A stretch of DNA of 64,000 nucleotides from Ideonella sp. WA131b (GCA_023657425.1 JAGTJW010000002.1:424431-488430), one strand, 5' to 3'. Numbered from the stretch's first letter, positions 11,127 through 22,700 are shown. Numbers and translations are program-made. The notes: generated by a model from the sequence alone, not told the origin.

Positions 11127-13624
11127 ACGCAGCCGGGCGTCTGTGGCTCAGCCACCTGGCGGTGGCACTGCGCGCGCTGCGCCGCGATGCCGTCGGCAGC
11201 GCGATCAACATCGTCGGCCTGGCGCTGGGGTGCATGACCTGCCTGCTGGTGCTGCTGTACGCGCGCTACGAGCTGTCCTATGACCGCTTCTGGCCCGATG
11301 CCGAGCGGATCGTCAAGCTGACCGTGACGAGCACTATCCCGGGTCCTCCCCCAAGGAGCTCCCAGGTGCCCGGCGTGGCGATGCCGTTCATCCTGCAGGA
11401 CCTGCCCCAGGTCGAAGCCGGTGCGCGCATGATCCCGCGCACCTTGCGCGTGCAGTACCGCAACGCCCAGGGCGAGCGCCGCGAAAACCCGCAGAGCTGG
11501 TTCGTCGACCCGGACATCCTGCGCATCTTCCCGCTCGAGTTCATCGCCGGCCAGCCAGAGACCGCGCTGGTCGATCGGCACTCGATGGTGCTGGTCGAGT
11601 CCACCGCCAAGGCGTGGTTCGGCACCACCGACGTCATCGGCCGCGAGGTCGAGGTCGATCTGCCTTGCTGCGGCAAGTGGGTTGCGCGCGTCAGCGGTGT
11701 GGTGCGCGAGCCGCCGCCCAACAGTCACCTCGGCCTACAACGCGTGCTGATGCGTTTCAGCGATGAGACATTCGCCGCGGATCGGAGGACGTTCGATTCC
11801 TGGCTGGCCATCTATTCTCGGATCTATCTGAAGCTCAAGCCCGGTGCCTCGGTCGACGCCCTGAATCGTGACCTGCGCACGCTGGTCGAGCGGCGCATGC
11901 CACCCACAACGATGGTGGGCGAGGTGCCGCTGCGCGAGGTGATCATGTTGGGTGCCGCCCCGCTGCTGGGACTGCATCTGGACGCCGAGCTGGCCGACAG
12001 CCTGATGCGTCCGTCCGGCAGCGGCGAGCAACTGGCGATCCTGGTCGCCGTGGCCCTGGCGGTGCTGCTGGTGGCGGCCGTCAACTTCCTCAACCTGTCG
12101 CTGGCGCAGGCCACCCTGCGCCAGCGCGAGGTGGCCTTGCGCAAGGTGATCGGCGCCAGCAGTGCCGAGGTGGTGCTGCAGTTCCTGCTCCAGTCGGTGC
12201 TGGCTGCCGGGCTGGGCGTGCTCGGCGCGCTGGCGCTGGCCGAACTGCTGCTGCCGCCGTTTGGGGAGTTTCTTGCGCGCCCGGTGCCGGCCGCGGGCCT
12301 GTGGACCGCCGCCGCCGCCGCACTGCTGGTGGCGCTGCTGGGCCTGGGCGCCGGCGCCTTGCCGGCTCTGCGGATGGCCGCCGTGCGGCCGGGCGAGGCG
12401 CTGCACGCCAACCGCTCGACCACCACGGCCGGCGGCACGCGACTGCGCACGACGCTGGTGGTGGCTCAGTTCGCGCTGGCCATCGGCATGCTGATCGCGC
12501 TGCTGGTGTCGCAGCAGCAGTATCGGCACCTGCAGGCCGCCGAGCGCCACATCGACACCGATCACGTGATCACGCTGTGGGGCCTGCGCTGGGCCGAGGT
12601 GCGCCAGGGCAAGCAAGCGTTCTTGCAAGAGGTCCGTTCCTTGCCCGGCGTGCAGGCGGTATCGGCGTCGGGACGGGTACCGACCTCGTTCAATCCGGAC
12701 TCGGTTTCGGCGCGTCTGGCCGAGCGCCCGGATGCCGCGCCCATCGTCATCGCGACGACGTCGATCGACGAGAACTTCTTCGACCTGTACCGCGTGCCGC
12801 TGCTGGCAGGCCGTCATCTCGGACTGGAGCACGAGCTGGACGCCGCGCACGACCTGTCTTTCGAGCAACTGGCGCGGCGTGGCCTGAACGTGGTGATCGA
12901 CGCTGCCGCCGCCCGCAGCCTCGGGCTGGCGCAGCCGGCCGACGCGCTCGGCAAGATTCTGCTGGTGCCGCGCGGGGAGCCGCCGACGACGATTCCCGCG
13001 ACCGTCGTCGGCGTGGTGCAGGCGGCTCGCTACGGTGGCCTCACCGCCGCAGAAGGGCCAAAGCTCTTCGATCAAAACGGCCGCGAGCACCTCTGGTTCT
13101 CGATCCGCGCCAAGCCGGGCTCGCTGCGCGAGGTGATCCCGCAGGTCGAGGCGATCTGGACCCGCATGTTCCCGCGGGTGGCGTTCGATCCGAGGATCCT
13201 GTCCGAGCGGCTGGCCGGCGACGCCGCCAAGCACCAGCGGCCGACCCAGGCCTTTGCAGTGGCCGCGCTCATCGCCATCGCGCTGTCGGCCGTGGGCATG
13301 TACGCGCTGGCCGCCTTCGCCGCCCAGCGCCAGGCGCGCGAGATCGCGCTGCGCCGCCTCATGGGCGCCAGCATTCCGCAGGTGGCCGGCCTGCTGCTGT
13401 GGCGGCTGACCCGGCCCGTGCTCCTCGCCGCGCTGATCGCCTGCCCGCTGGCCTGGTGGGCGCTGTCGCACTGGCTGGCGCAGTACCCGTCGCGCACCGA
13501 ATTGAGCGTGGCCCCGCTGGCGCTGGCGCTGGTGGCCGCCATCGCGCTGACCTGGGCCGTCACTGCCGGCCGCGTCCTGGTGGCGGCACGCCGCCGTCCG
13601 ATCGAGGAGCTGCGGCGTGAGTAG
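11123..13624 (+). CDS. MacB/FtsX-family ABC permease
   Basis: The 833-residue protein has a duplicated MacB_PCD-FtsX architecture. It has an N-terminal helix, a periplasmic domain, a first FtsX transmembrane block (around residues 300-420), a linker helix, a second periplasmic domain, and a C-terminal FtsX block with QAREIALRRLMGASIPQVAG. With the ATPase and HlyD adaptor it should form a tripartite machine for a peptide, lipid or toxic compound; the cargo is unknown. The last third of the gene is of special interest because 170 bp of it (13296-13465) recurs almost unchanged at 33854-34023. Confidence 0.93.
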
Positions 13625-13745
13625 GGACCGGCACAGCCCCAGCCTGCGAGCCAGCGGTGACCGGTCCGCCACGGCACGGCTCGGAGGGGCCTCGGCCGCT
13701 GCGCCGTGGTCCTGGCATCATCGTCCCCCCGTCCGAGGAGCCAAC

Positions 13746-15443
13746 ATGCCCCCCCGTCCCTTGCGCACCGCGATCAGCCTCGCCATCTCTGCTGCCCTGC
13801 TCGCGGCGTGCGCATCGACCACCCCCTTGCCCCCCGAACCGCGGGTCGAGGCGATGACCGGCATCGGCAGCGTCACCTTCGCGGTGACCGCGCGCGACGA
13901 GCGGGCGCGCGCCTGGTTCGCGCAGGGCCTGCTGCTGACCTATGCCTTCGAGCACCAGGAAGCGGCGCGCGTGTTCAAGGCTGCAGCGGCTCGGGATCCG
14001 TCGTGCGCCATGTGCGCCTGGGGCGTGGCGTATGCGCTGGGGCCCAACATCAACAACCCAGACCGCGGCCCGGTGCGCGAGATCCGCCGCTACATCGCGC
14101 GCGCGCAGGCGGCTGCGGCGGCAGCGACCCCCGTCGAGCGCGCCCTCATCGGTGCCTTGGCCGTTCGCTACGGCCGCGGCGAGGACAAGGCGCAGGCCGC
14201 CTATGAGGCGCAGGGTGCCGCGATCTGCACCACGCGCCGGACCGATCGCCCGGTCGATCCCCAGGAGCTGGCCTACGCCGCCGCCATGCGCGACGTGGTC
14301 GAGAAGTTCCCGCAGGACGCGGACGTGGTCACGCTGTACGCCGACGCCGCCATGAACGCCAGCCCCTGGGACTGGTGGGATCGCAAGACCGGTGCGCCGC
14401 GCGGCTACGTCGCCGACGTCGTTCAGCGGCTGCAGGCAACCACGCGGGCCCATCCGCAGCACACCGGGGCAGCCCACTTCTACATCCACATCGCGGAGCA
14501 GTCCCCCGACCCGCGCCAGGCCGAGGCCGCCGCCGACCAGCTGGCCAGGATCGCGCCCGAGGCGCCCCATCTGGTGCACATGCCCAGCCACATCTACAAG
14601 AACATCGACCGCTTCGCCGACGCCGTGCGCGCGAACGAGCAGGCGCTGGATGTGCAGAAGCGCTTCAGTGCAGCGCTGAAGGCGCAAGGCGTAGACGGGT
14701 CGCGCACCTGGGACTTCCACCACCTGCACTTCCTCTGGTATGCGGCGCTGATGGACGGGCGCACCGCCCATGCCCTGCAGACCGCGCGTGCCATGGTCGA
14801 TCGCTGGGGCGCCATGGGCAACGACGGCCGCGAGTACGTGCAGATGCTGCCCCTGGTCACCCTGGTGCGCGCCGAGCGCTGGGACGAAGTCCTCGCCGAG
14901 CCGGAGCCGGCGGCGGGGCTCGGCATCGTGCAGGCCTACTGGCGCCACGCGCGCGGCGTGGCCCATGCGCGGACCGGCAGTCTGGTCCAAGCCCGCGCCG
15001 AGTTGGCGCACTTCGACGAGATCAACGCGCTGGGGACCGTGCGGCGCGCCCGCATCTTCGGCGGCAGCGCTGACAGGCTCATGGCGGTCGCCCGCGGGAC
15101 GTTGGAGGCCACGATCGCCCGCGCCGACGGGCGCCTGCAGGATGCGATCGCGCCGCTGCGAAAGGCGGCCGACATCGAGGACGAGGTCGGCGGCGAGCCG
15201 CCGACGCTCGGCGCGAGCGCGCGCATCGCGCTGGCGGGTGCGCTGATCGAGGCACGGCAGCTCGACGAGGCACGCAAGGCACTGCACGAGTCGGTGCGCC
15301 TGAACGGACCGAGCGCTTGGACGCATCACGGCGACGCCCAGCTGGCGCGGCTCGAGGGCAAGGACGCGGAGGCCGCCCGCAGCCTCGCCATGGCACGGTT
15401 GGCCTGGCGGAACGCTGAGCGCCAGGACTTGCCGACGCTGTGA
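13746..15443 (+). CDS. TPR-repeat lipoprotein
   Basis: The 565-residue protein has a lipoprotein signal ending ALLAAC (C22) and is mostly helical pairs of TPR type. Visible elements include ACAM-type repeats such as EAARVFKAAAARDPSCAMC and a central segment AAHFYIHIAEQS. It should sit in the periplasm, anchored to the outer membrane, and may scaffold protein contacts. It follows the permease gene by 121 bp with a GAGGAG ribosome binding site, so it may be the last gene of the sigma-54 operon. No catalytic motif was recognised. Confidence 0.8.
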   Translation: MPPRPLRTAISLAISAALLAACASTTPLPPEPRVEAMTGIGSVTFAVTARDERARAWFAQGLLLTYAFEHQEAARVFKAAAARDPSCAMCAWGVAYALGPNINNPDRGPVREIRRYIARAQAAAAAATPVERALIGALAVRYGRGEDKAQAAYEAQGAAICTTRRTDRPVDPQELAYAAAMRDVVEKFPQDADVVTLYADAAMNASPWDWWDRKTGAPRGYVADVVQRLQATTRAHPQHTGAAHFYIHIAEQSPDPRQAEAAADQLARIAPEAPHLVHMPSHIYKNIDRFADAVRANEQALDVQKRFSAALKAQGVDGSRTWDFHHLHFLWYAALMDGRTAHALQTARAMVDRWGAMGNDGREYVQMLPLVTLVRAERWDEVLAEPEPAAGLGIVQAYWRHARGVAHARTGSLVQARAELAHFDEINALGTVRRARIFGGSADRLMAVARGTLEATIARADGRLQDAIAPLRKAADIEDEVGGEPPTLGASARIALAGALIEARQLDEARKALHESVRLNGPSAWTHHGDAQLARLEGKDAEAARSLAMARLAWRNAERQDLPTL

Positions 15444-15629
15444 ACGATCGCGCCCGGGGCGTGCGTTCAGGCCGCCCGCGCCGTCCGCCGCGCCGCGAAG
15501 CGATTGCCCGGCTCGCACGGGAACACGTCGTGCACACCGCCCGCGAGCACGTGCTGCCGGCAGTCAGGGACTCGCGCTTTGGAGCCGGCAGTTCTCATGA
15601 GTCAGGCTGGTTGAACGGGTGCAGCGGCG
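15444..15629. other. Gene-poor stretch left of the IS remnant
   Basis: Between the TPR-lipoprotein stop and the transposase remnant I see no convincing reading frame, terminator or repeat. The right limit coincides with the point where similarity to an IS21-type transposase ends abruptly. Confidence 0.4.
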
Positions 15630-16022
15630 CGAGGACTCCACGCTGACGAACTCTTGGCTGACGCTGCGGTTGTTGCGCGTACCGGCCATGTCGTCGTGGT
15701 CCAGCAGCGCGGTGTAGCGTGCGGTGAAGTCCTCTTCGGCGGCCAGGTTCTCGAAGGCCGCCGACAGGCTGTCGGTGCGGTGCTCCTGCGGCACACCGCC
15801 AGCCTGCCACAGCGCGTTCTGCAGGCCCTTGGACAGGGCCACGAAGCTCTCGCCTACCTTGACCACCTCCACGTGCGCCCAGCGCGAGAAGGCCAGCACG
15901 AAGTGGTACAGGATGTGGACGAACGGCTGGCCTGCGATGGTGATGCGCAACCCAGCCATCGAGGTGAAGTCCGCCAGGCCGCGATGGCCGGGGGCGTGGT
16001 CTTGCGGGAAGAACACGCCATT
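15630..16022 (-). pseudogene. IS21-family transposase (IstA) remnant
   Basis: The minus-strand frame translates to the middle of an IS21 IstA protein. The order is FFPQDHAPGHRGLADFTSM, then RLTIAG-like and LYHFVLAFSRW segments, ESFVALSKGLQNALW and GGVPQEHRTDSLSAAFENL, ending near TRNNRSVSQE. The first two catalytic aspartates (LADF, HRTDS) are visible. The N-terminal helix-turn-helix part and the C-terminus are missing and no istB follows, so this is a dead fragment. It marks the left border of the accessory island. Confidence 0.85.
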
Positions 16023-16435
16023 GCGCCTCGGAGCGTGGGCGGCGAGGAGATCGTGCTGGACGGCCGCAGCTGATGTTCCGTGATCGCAAGGTCGGCCACC
16101 TGATGACGAACCCGGCGATCCTGCCGGGCCCGGACCGTCGCGAGATCCCGGAGGCATCCTGGACGCGGTGGTGACGACGACGATCGCGCTGCACGACCCG
16201 CAGGGCCGCCTCGAGCCGCTGCTGCACGCCTGGCGGCCGCGCAAGAAGGCCGAAGGCTGAGCAGCCGCGCAGGGACCTGTGGCGCGCCGTGCGCCGTGCG
16301 CCGTGCGCCGGCGTGCCGGTTGCAGTGCCGCGCAGGGCCCGATCCACGACGTAGCGAGCACTGCGTGGTGCCGGTGCCAAGCGATATCCAGAACCGACGA
16401 AACGCCTTTCCCCCCTCCCCTCCGTAAGGGCCCCT
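16023..16435. other. Decayed intergenic region with a short tandem repeat
   Basis: No intact gene is visible. The plus strand holds a short coding-like tail translating to VVTTTIALHDPQGRLEPLLH and ending at a stop at 16260. Its upstream part is in a different frame, so this could be the remains of a broken gene. At 16281-16310 the heptamer GCGCCGT is repeated about 3.5 times. A C-rich tract lies at 16408-16436 next to the stop of the following gene. Confidence 0.35.
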
Positions 16436-17026
16436 TCAGGCCAGCGCCTGCTCGACGAACGTGAGCCGGTCCTGGCCCCAGTACATGGCGTCACCGACGA
16501 AGAAGGTCGGGGCACCGAAGACGCCACGGCCTACGGCATCGGCTGTGTTCTTCTTGAGCGCCTCCTTGACCTCGACCTGGCCCGCCATGGTCAGGAGCCG
16601 CTGCGGATCGAAGCCGCCCTCGGTGAGCACCGCGGCCAACTCGCTTGGCGACGACAGGTCACGCGGGACCTCGAAGAGCGCCCTGAACACTGTGGCCAGG
16701 TAGCGATGGAATTCGTCGTCGCTCGACGCCTGCAAGGCCACCGCCGCGCGCATCAACAGCAGCGTGTTGATCGGGAAGTGCGGGTTCATGCGCAACGGCA
16801 CACCGAAGTACCGTGCCCACCGCAGCAGGTCGACCTCGGCATACCTGCCCTTGGACGGCACCTCGACCGGACTGCGGTTGCCCGTGGCCTGGAACACGCC
16901 GCCGAGCAGCATGGGTCGCCAGACGACCCGGGCCTGCCGCGCCAGCGCAATCTTTGGCAGCTGGTGGTAGGCCAGGTAGGTGTAGGGGCTGCCCACGTCG
17001 AAGTAGAACTCGACTTCCCTGGTCAT
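16436..17026 (-). CDS. 2-hydroxychromene-2-carboxylate isomerase / DsbA-family protein
   Basis: The 196-residue protein belongs to the kappa-GST/HCCA-isomerase branch of the DsbA fold. It has FYFDVGSPYTYLAYHQLP with the glutathione-site serine (S13) and the C-terminal block GVFGAPTFFVGDAMYWGQDR. Family members isomerise HCCA in naphthalene catabolism using glutathione; other members act on related ring-cleavage products. The ATG at 17026 was chosen because it fits family N-termini and lies just downstream of the SDR stop. It is the last gene of the twelve-gene island operon. Confidence 0.88.
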   Translation of the reverse strand: MTREVEFYFDVGSPYTYLAYHQLPKIALARQARVVWRPMLLGGVFQATGNRSPVEVPSKGRYAEVDLLRWARYFGVPLRMNPHFPINTLLLMRAAVALQASSDDEFHRYLATVFRALFEVPRDLSSPSELAAVLTEGGFDPQRLLTMAGQVEVKEALKKNTADAVGRGVFGAPTFFVGDAMYWGQDRLTFVEQALA

Positions 17027-17052
17027 GGGTGTCTCCGGCTTGAAAGGGTGAG

Positions 17053-17817
17053 TCACCAGCGCTCGCTCCATGGGCGAAGATCGAGCTCATGGGTCCACGC
17101 GTCGCGCGGCTGCTGGTGAAGATGCCAGTAGTTCTCGGCGATGTGTTGCGGGTTGAGAATACCGTCTTGCGCCTTGGTGGCGTAGCGCTCGGGCAGGTTC
17201 TCGCGGATGAATTCGGTGTCGATGGCGCCGTCCACCACCACATGCGAGACATGCAGCCCCCGCGGCCCCAGTTCGCGCGCCATGCTTTGGGCCAGTGCAC
17301 GCAGGGCGTGCTTGGCGCCCGCGAATGCGGCAAAGCCGGACGCGCCGCGCACGCCAGCAGTCGCACCGGTGAAGATGATGGTGCCACGGCCTCGCGTGAC
17401 CATGCGCTTGGCGACCTCACGGCCACAGAGAAAGCCCGCCATGCAGGCCATCTCCCAGATCTTGAAGTACTTGCGCGCGGTCTCCTCGAGGATGCTGCAC
17501 GGGACGTTGGCGCCAATGTTGAACACCAGCACTTCAATGGGTGCGATGTCGCGCTCGATGCGGTCCACCAGCTCGACCACGGCTTCTTCCCGGCGGGCAT
17601 CGCAACCGAACCCATGGGCCTGTCCGCCGGCCTGCCGGATCTCGGCCAACAGCGGCTCCAGCTTGTCGGCATGGCGGCGGGCCACACAGGCAATCAGCCC
17701 GCCACTTGCAAAGCGCTTGGCGATGGCACCACCGGTTGCGTCACCGGCCCCGACAATCAGTGCAGCGGAGGTTGCAGCAGCGGGTCGGTCGGTGCCCGCG
17801 GGTGAGCCGTCGTTCAT
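17053..17817 (-). CDS. SDR-family protein lacking the catalytic tyrosine
   Basis: The 254-residue Rossmann protein has the nucleotide-binding start LIVGAGDATGGAIAKRFA and the NIGAN motif equivalent to NNAG. Where classical SDRs have YxxxK, the sequence reads FAGAKHALR, with Phe replacing Tyr and the Lys kept; the usual Ser is replaced in TGATAG. It may therefore be a non-redox or altered-chemistry member. The second SDR of the same island (29920-30669) has the same substitution. It overlaps the acyl-CoA synthetase stop by 4 bp (ATGA). Confidence 0.9.
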   Translation of the reverse strand: MNDGSPAGTDRPAAATSAALIVGAGDATGGAIAKRFASGGLIACVARRHADKLEPLLAEIRQAGGQAHGFGCDARREEAVVELVDRIERDIAPIEVLVFNIGANVPCSILEETARKYFKIWEMACMAGFLCGREVAKRMVTRGRGTIIFTGATAGVRGASGFAAFAGAKHALRALAQSMARELGPRGLHVSHVVVDGAIDTEFIRENLPERYATKAQDGILNPQHIAENYWHLHQQPRDAWTHELDLRPWSERW

Positions 17818-19793
17818 TCGAAGTTCGCCTTCAGAGGGAGTGTTGGCGGTGCAGTGGCCGCTTCGTGCTCGCATTGTGCAAACGTGTACGCAGCCAGGCG
17901 GTCACGCAGCGATGCCCTGGCGCCGCTGGCGGCCCAGTGCACTTCCCACCCGTAGCGAGGTTCCTGGGTGGCTGAGAGTGCCGTCAAGGTCACGGCAGCG
18001 GCCGTGGCTTCCTTCCGCACCACGTCGAGAATCTCGCGCTCGACCAGCGCCGGCTTGAATAGCTTTCCCACGGCTGTCGTGGGCAGCGCATCGAGGATGT
18101 GGATCGCCTTGGGCACCGCAGCGCGCTCGGAAATCCGCGAATGCGCGAAGGCGGTCAGCGCCTCCTCGGTGGCTGAAGCACCCGGCCTGAGTTGCACATA
18201 GGCCACGGGAACCTCGCCGGCATGTGCATCCGGGCGGCCGATGGCGGCGGCCAGGGCCACGGCCGGGTGTGCGCACAGCGCCTCTTCAATCGACTGCGGG
18301 TCGATGTTGTGGCCGGCGCGGATGATCAGTTCCTTGGTGCGGCCGGACAGCCAGAAGTAGCCGTCGGCATCCACCCGGCCGAGGTCGCCGGTGTCGAACC
18401 AAGGCTCGGTGCGCCCGCCCTCCGCGGGGCGGTCGACCCAGGCCTTCTCGTTGTTGCGGGGGTCGAGGTAGCCCTTGAACACGTTGGGCCCGCGCACCAC
18501 CAGGGCACCCACCTCTTCCACCTCGGCGTCCCGCAGGTAGGCGCCATCAGCGCCCAGGCGGGCGATGCGCACCTCCTGCCAAGGCAGCCGCAACCCGATC
18601 GAGCCGATGCGGGCCTCGCCGTCGGGCGGGTTGACGGTGGACACGCAGCCACACTCAGTCAGACCATAGCCTTCCAGAATGTTCACGCCGGTCAGTGAGG
18701 TAAAGCGCTGAAACAGTTCGCGGGGCATCGGCGCGGCGCCGCACAGGCCGAAACGCAAGCTGCTCGTGTCCAGCTTGTCGCGCGGCGACTGCAGCAAGGC
18801 GGCGTAGACCGTCGGCACCGCCGAGAACGTCACCAGCCTGTGCCGCGCCACCAGTTCCCAAAACCGGGCAATCAGCCCGGGGGTGCGGTAGCCCAGGGGC
18901 GTGCCCAGCAGCACGTGCGCCCCGCTGGCCCAGATGGCCAGCCCGGTGATGATCTGGGCATTCACATGGAACAGCGGCAGACCCGAGAAGACGGTGGCTT
19001 CCGGGCTGCTTAGGGTCGTGGCCAGCGCAGTGGAGAGCTGCAGCGCATTGGCCACTTCGGTGCGGTGTGTGCGCACAGCAATCTTGGGCATGCCGGTGGT
19101 ACCGCCAGTGCAGAAATACGATGCCACGTCGTCCAGCCCCGGCAGCTCGAAAGTCAGCGCCTTCCCGTCCTCGCGCGACAGCGCGTCGTGAAAGTCAATC
19201 ACCGGCAGGCCGCGCAATGACGTCGGCACCGCGGCTGACGGGGCCAGCGCGGCACGCTGTGCGTCGTTCAGCAGATAGCGGCCGGGCGACACGGCCAGCA
19301 GGGCGGTGATCGAGTCCACGCCTTCCAGCGCTGTGCAGACCTTTTCCCACAAATCCTGCCCCGGCATGGGCGCCAGCGTGACCACCAGCCGGGGCCGGGT
19401 GGTGGCCATCAGATGCCGCATGGTGGCGGGCTCCAGCATCGGGTTGATGGCCATCACCACGCCCGCCGTTTCTCCACCCCAGATGGTCCAATGAGTCTCC
19501 GGAAGGTTGGGCAGCACGAACACCACCACGTCGTGCCGGCCGATGCCCAGCCGGCGGAACAGATGGGCGGCCTGGGTGATGCGGACCAGCCACTCGGCAT
19601 AGCTCCAGCGATGGGGCCGGTCGTGCTCGTCGAGCGTCAGAAAGAACGACAGCGCGGTCGCATCGGGGCTGACCTCGGCGCTGCGCTGCAGCAGCGCATA
19701 GGTGCTGGGTGTGCGATCCAGCGGCAAAGCTGCGCTGGCCTCCAGGTCGTGCACGTCCTGCAGGCTTCGAATCGATGGGACAGCGGCGGCCAT
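17814..19793 (-). CDS. Acyl-CoA synthetase (AMP-forming)
   Basis: The 659-residue ANL ligase has the P-loop FCTGGTTGMPKIAVRTH, the A5 motif GYGLTECG, the A7/A8 region WFDTGDLGRVDADGYFWLSG, and the catalytic lysine in TTAVGKLFKP. It carries about 60 extra C-terminal residues beyond the catalytic core. It would activate a carboxylic intermediate of the island pathway. The ATG at 19793 overlaps the stop of the upstream IOR-family gene (TGATG), so the two products are probably made together. Confidence 0.9.
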   Translation of the reverse strand: MAAAVPSIRSLQDVHDLEASAALPLDRTPSTYALLQRSAEVSPDATALSFFLTLDEHDRPHRWSYAEWLVRITQAAHLFRRLGIGRHDVVVFVLPNLPETHWTIWGGETAGVVMAINPMLEPATMRHLMATTRPRLVVTLAPMPGQDLWEKVCTALEGVDSITALLAVSPGRYLLNDAQRAALAPSAAVPTSLRGLPVIDFHDALSREDGKALTFELPGLDDVASYFCTGGTTGMPKIAVRTHRTEVANALQLSTALATTLSSPEATVFSGLPLFHVNAQIITGLAIWASGAHVLLGTPLGYRTPGLIARFWELVARHRLVTFSAVPTVYAALLQSPRDKLDTSSLRFGLCGAAPMPRELFQRFTSLTGVNILEGYGLTECGCVSTVNPPDGEARIGSIGLRLPWQEVRIARLGADGAYLRDAEVEEVGALVVRGPNVFKGYLDPRNNEKAWVDRPAEGGRTEPWFDTGDLGRVDADGYFWLSGRTKELIIRAGHNIDPQSIEEALCAHPAVALAAAIGRPDAHAGEVPVAYVQLRPGASATEEALTAFAHSRISERAAVPKAIHILDALPTTAVGKLFKPALVEREILDVVRKEATAAAVTLTALSATQEPRYGWEVHWAASGARASLRDRLAAYTFAQCEHEAATAPPTLPLKANFE

Positions 19794-22700
19794 CACGCGG
19801 CTCCCTGCTGCTGCAGGGCCCGGTCACGGCGGGCCAAGCCGGTTGCCGCCTGGCGCTCGCGCACCGGGCCGTAGCCGCGCACACTCTCGGGCCAGCCTGC
19901 CAGCTCGCGCAGCCGTTCGGCGGGCCAGCTGGCCGCTTCGCCGGCCATGCGCCCCAAGTCCTCTTCGTAGGCTGCAAGAACGCGGCGATTGAGCCGCGCC
20001 TCTGCCCCGCGGCAGAACGGGTCCAGCCAGGTTCCGCGCAGAAAGCGCAGTGACGACAGAACGCTGAATACCGGCATCACCCAGCCGCCGACGCTGGACT
20101 TGGTGACCGCACCCGTGGTCGTGTCGCGCTTTCCGAAGGGACCACCGGCCAGGTGAAAGCGAAGCTTGTAGTTGCCGCTGAAGCCTTCGCCCAGGCTCAT
20201 CTTGAATGCCGGCCGGGTGTACAGGCGGGCCACTTCGAACTCGTCCTTGACGGCCAAGGTGCGGAAATACTGGGTGGCCACCTGGCGCAGCACTTCTCCG
20301 GCGTCTTCGCGCCGGCCCAGCGCACGTTGCACCGTCTCGATGCGCTGCCGGTAGCGCAGGCCCAGGGCCTTGTTCTGGTAGTCGGTCAGGCGCTGGACCC
20401 GGTCGGTGATCAGGTCGGCCAGCGGCAGTGTGTTGGCTGGCACTGGCCATCGCACGGGAACGGCGGGCGCCTGCGCCCGTCGCGCGCCTGCGGCATCGTG
20501 TGCCAGCCAGCGGCCCAGCGCGAAGGCCTGTCGGTTGGCCTGCACGGCCACGGCGTTGAGCTCGATGGCCCTGTCGATCGCCGCCAGCCTCACCGGGATG
20601 ACACCCCTTTGCCATGCATAGCCGAGCAGCAGCATGTTCGACAAGATGGCGTCGCCCAGCAGGGATTCGGCCAGATCGGACGCGTCGATGAACACCACAC
20701 GGTCGGCCAGTGCCTGCTCCAGCCGGGCCCGCAAGCTGGTTTCATCAGCAGACCAGTCGGGCTGACGGGTGAAGTCGCTGGTGGGCACGACCTGCGTGTT
20801 GATGACGGCCGTGGCCCGGCCAGGCCGCAGCCTCGAAAGCGATTCCGCCCCGGCTGCCACGATCAGGTCGCATCCCAGCAGCACGTCGGCCTCGCCGGCT
20901 CCGATGCGGGCCGTGCGCAGCAACTCGGGCGTGGGTGCGAGGCGGATGTGTGAGCCCACCGCGCCGTACTTCTGCGACAGCCCGGTCACGTCGAGCGAAC
21001 TGCCCGCCTTGTCATCCAGATGGGCGGCCATGGTCAGAACCGCGCCGATGGTGACGACGCCAGTGCCTCCGATCCCCGAGACCAGCAGGGCCATGGGTTC
21101 GAACGACTCTGGCAAGGGCGGCTCTGGCAGCGCCGGGATGCTGACCTGGATGGGCTTGCCGCCCTGCAGCTTGCGCGGCGCCGCGCCGTGCAGCGTCACG
21201 AAGCTGGGGCAGAAGCCGCGCACGCACGACAGGTCGGTGTTGCACGACGACTGGTTGATCTTGCGCTTGCGGCCCAGCGGAGTTTCCAGCGGCTCGATGG
21301 CCAGGCAGCCGGACTGGTCGCCACAGTCGCCGCAGCCCTCGCAGACCTCCGGGTCGATGTAGGTCCGGGTCAGCGGGTCGGGCAGCTTGCCGCGCTTGCG
21401 CAGGCGGCGCTTCTCGGTGGCGCAGGCCTGGTCGTAGATCAGCACCGACAGACCGTCGTGTTCACGCAGGTCGCGCTGCACGGCCTCCAGCGAGCCGCGG
21501 TCGAACACCGGCACCCCGAGCGCCTGCCGCCGTGCACCACCATAGGACCCGACGTCGTCGGTGACGATGACCAGCCGCTTGACGCCCTCGGCACGCAGCT
21601 GGGCTACTGCCTTGTCCACGCTCAGATCGCCGTCGATCGGTTGTCCGCCGGTCATCGACACGAAGCCGTTGAACAGCAGCTTGTAGGTCATCCGCAGGTT
21701 GGCCGCCACGGCCTGGCGGATGGCGAGGTAGCCCGAATGGAAGTAGGTGCCGTCTCCCATGTTGGCGAACACATGGGGCTCTCGTGTGAACGGCAACTGC
21801 CCCATCCACATCACTCCTTCGCCGCCCATGTGAGAGACGGTGTGCGTCTTCTTCGGGTCGTTGAGCATGGCGATGGTGTGACAGCCGATGCCGGCCAGTG
21901 CACGGCTGCCGTCCGGCACCTTCGTCGAGGTGTTGTGCGGACAGCCGGCGCAGAAGCTGGGCTTGCGCATCGGGCCCATGGCCGCCCCCGCCAGGGCGGT
22001 GCCCGGTGCGGCAGGCATGGCCACCGGCCTTCCCAGCAGCCGCTGGATGGCTTCGGCGATCTGCAGGACGGTGAGTTCGTTGCACAAGGGCAGCCACGCA
22101 TCGCCCCGTGAGGCGGAAGACTCTGGAGAGCCGTTGAACTTGCCCACCACCTTTGGCGGCGTGGCCAGGCGGGCGTCGAACAGCACCGACTTCAGCTGCG
22201 ATTCGATCAGAGGGCGCTTCTCCTCCACCACCAGGATCTGATCCAGGCCCATTGAGAACTGGCGCACGATCTCGTCATCCAGCGGCCAGACCATACCCAG
22301 CTTGAGCAGCCGCACCGGCAGCTCGGCGGTGCTTGCCGCGATGCCCAGGCGTGCCAGGGCCTGCAGCGTGTCGCCATAGGATTTGCCGGCGGTCACGATG
22401 CCGATGCGGGCGCCGTCACCGGGCCAGACGATGCGGTTGAGACCCGCGGCCTTCGCGAACTGCACGGTGGCGGGCAGCTTGTGGTTGTGGAGTCGCTCCT
22501 CGGCCATGACCGGCATGTCGAGCGCGCGGATGTGCAGCGGGCCGTTGGCGACCGCAGGCGCGGCCACCGGCGTCAACTGGCCCACGGTCACCTCGCCGGC
22601 AGACTCCACCACGTCGGTTACCAGCTTCAGGCCGACCCAGCAACCGGTGTGGCGCGACATCTCGATGCCACGCAGACCGAAGTCCAGCACCTCCTGCACG

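Noticed and set aside
16281..16310. Heptamer GCGCCGT repeated about 3.5 times, considered as a CRISPR or regulatory repeat
   Set aside because: It is too short, has no spacers, and lies in decayed sequence; it is a simple tandem slip.
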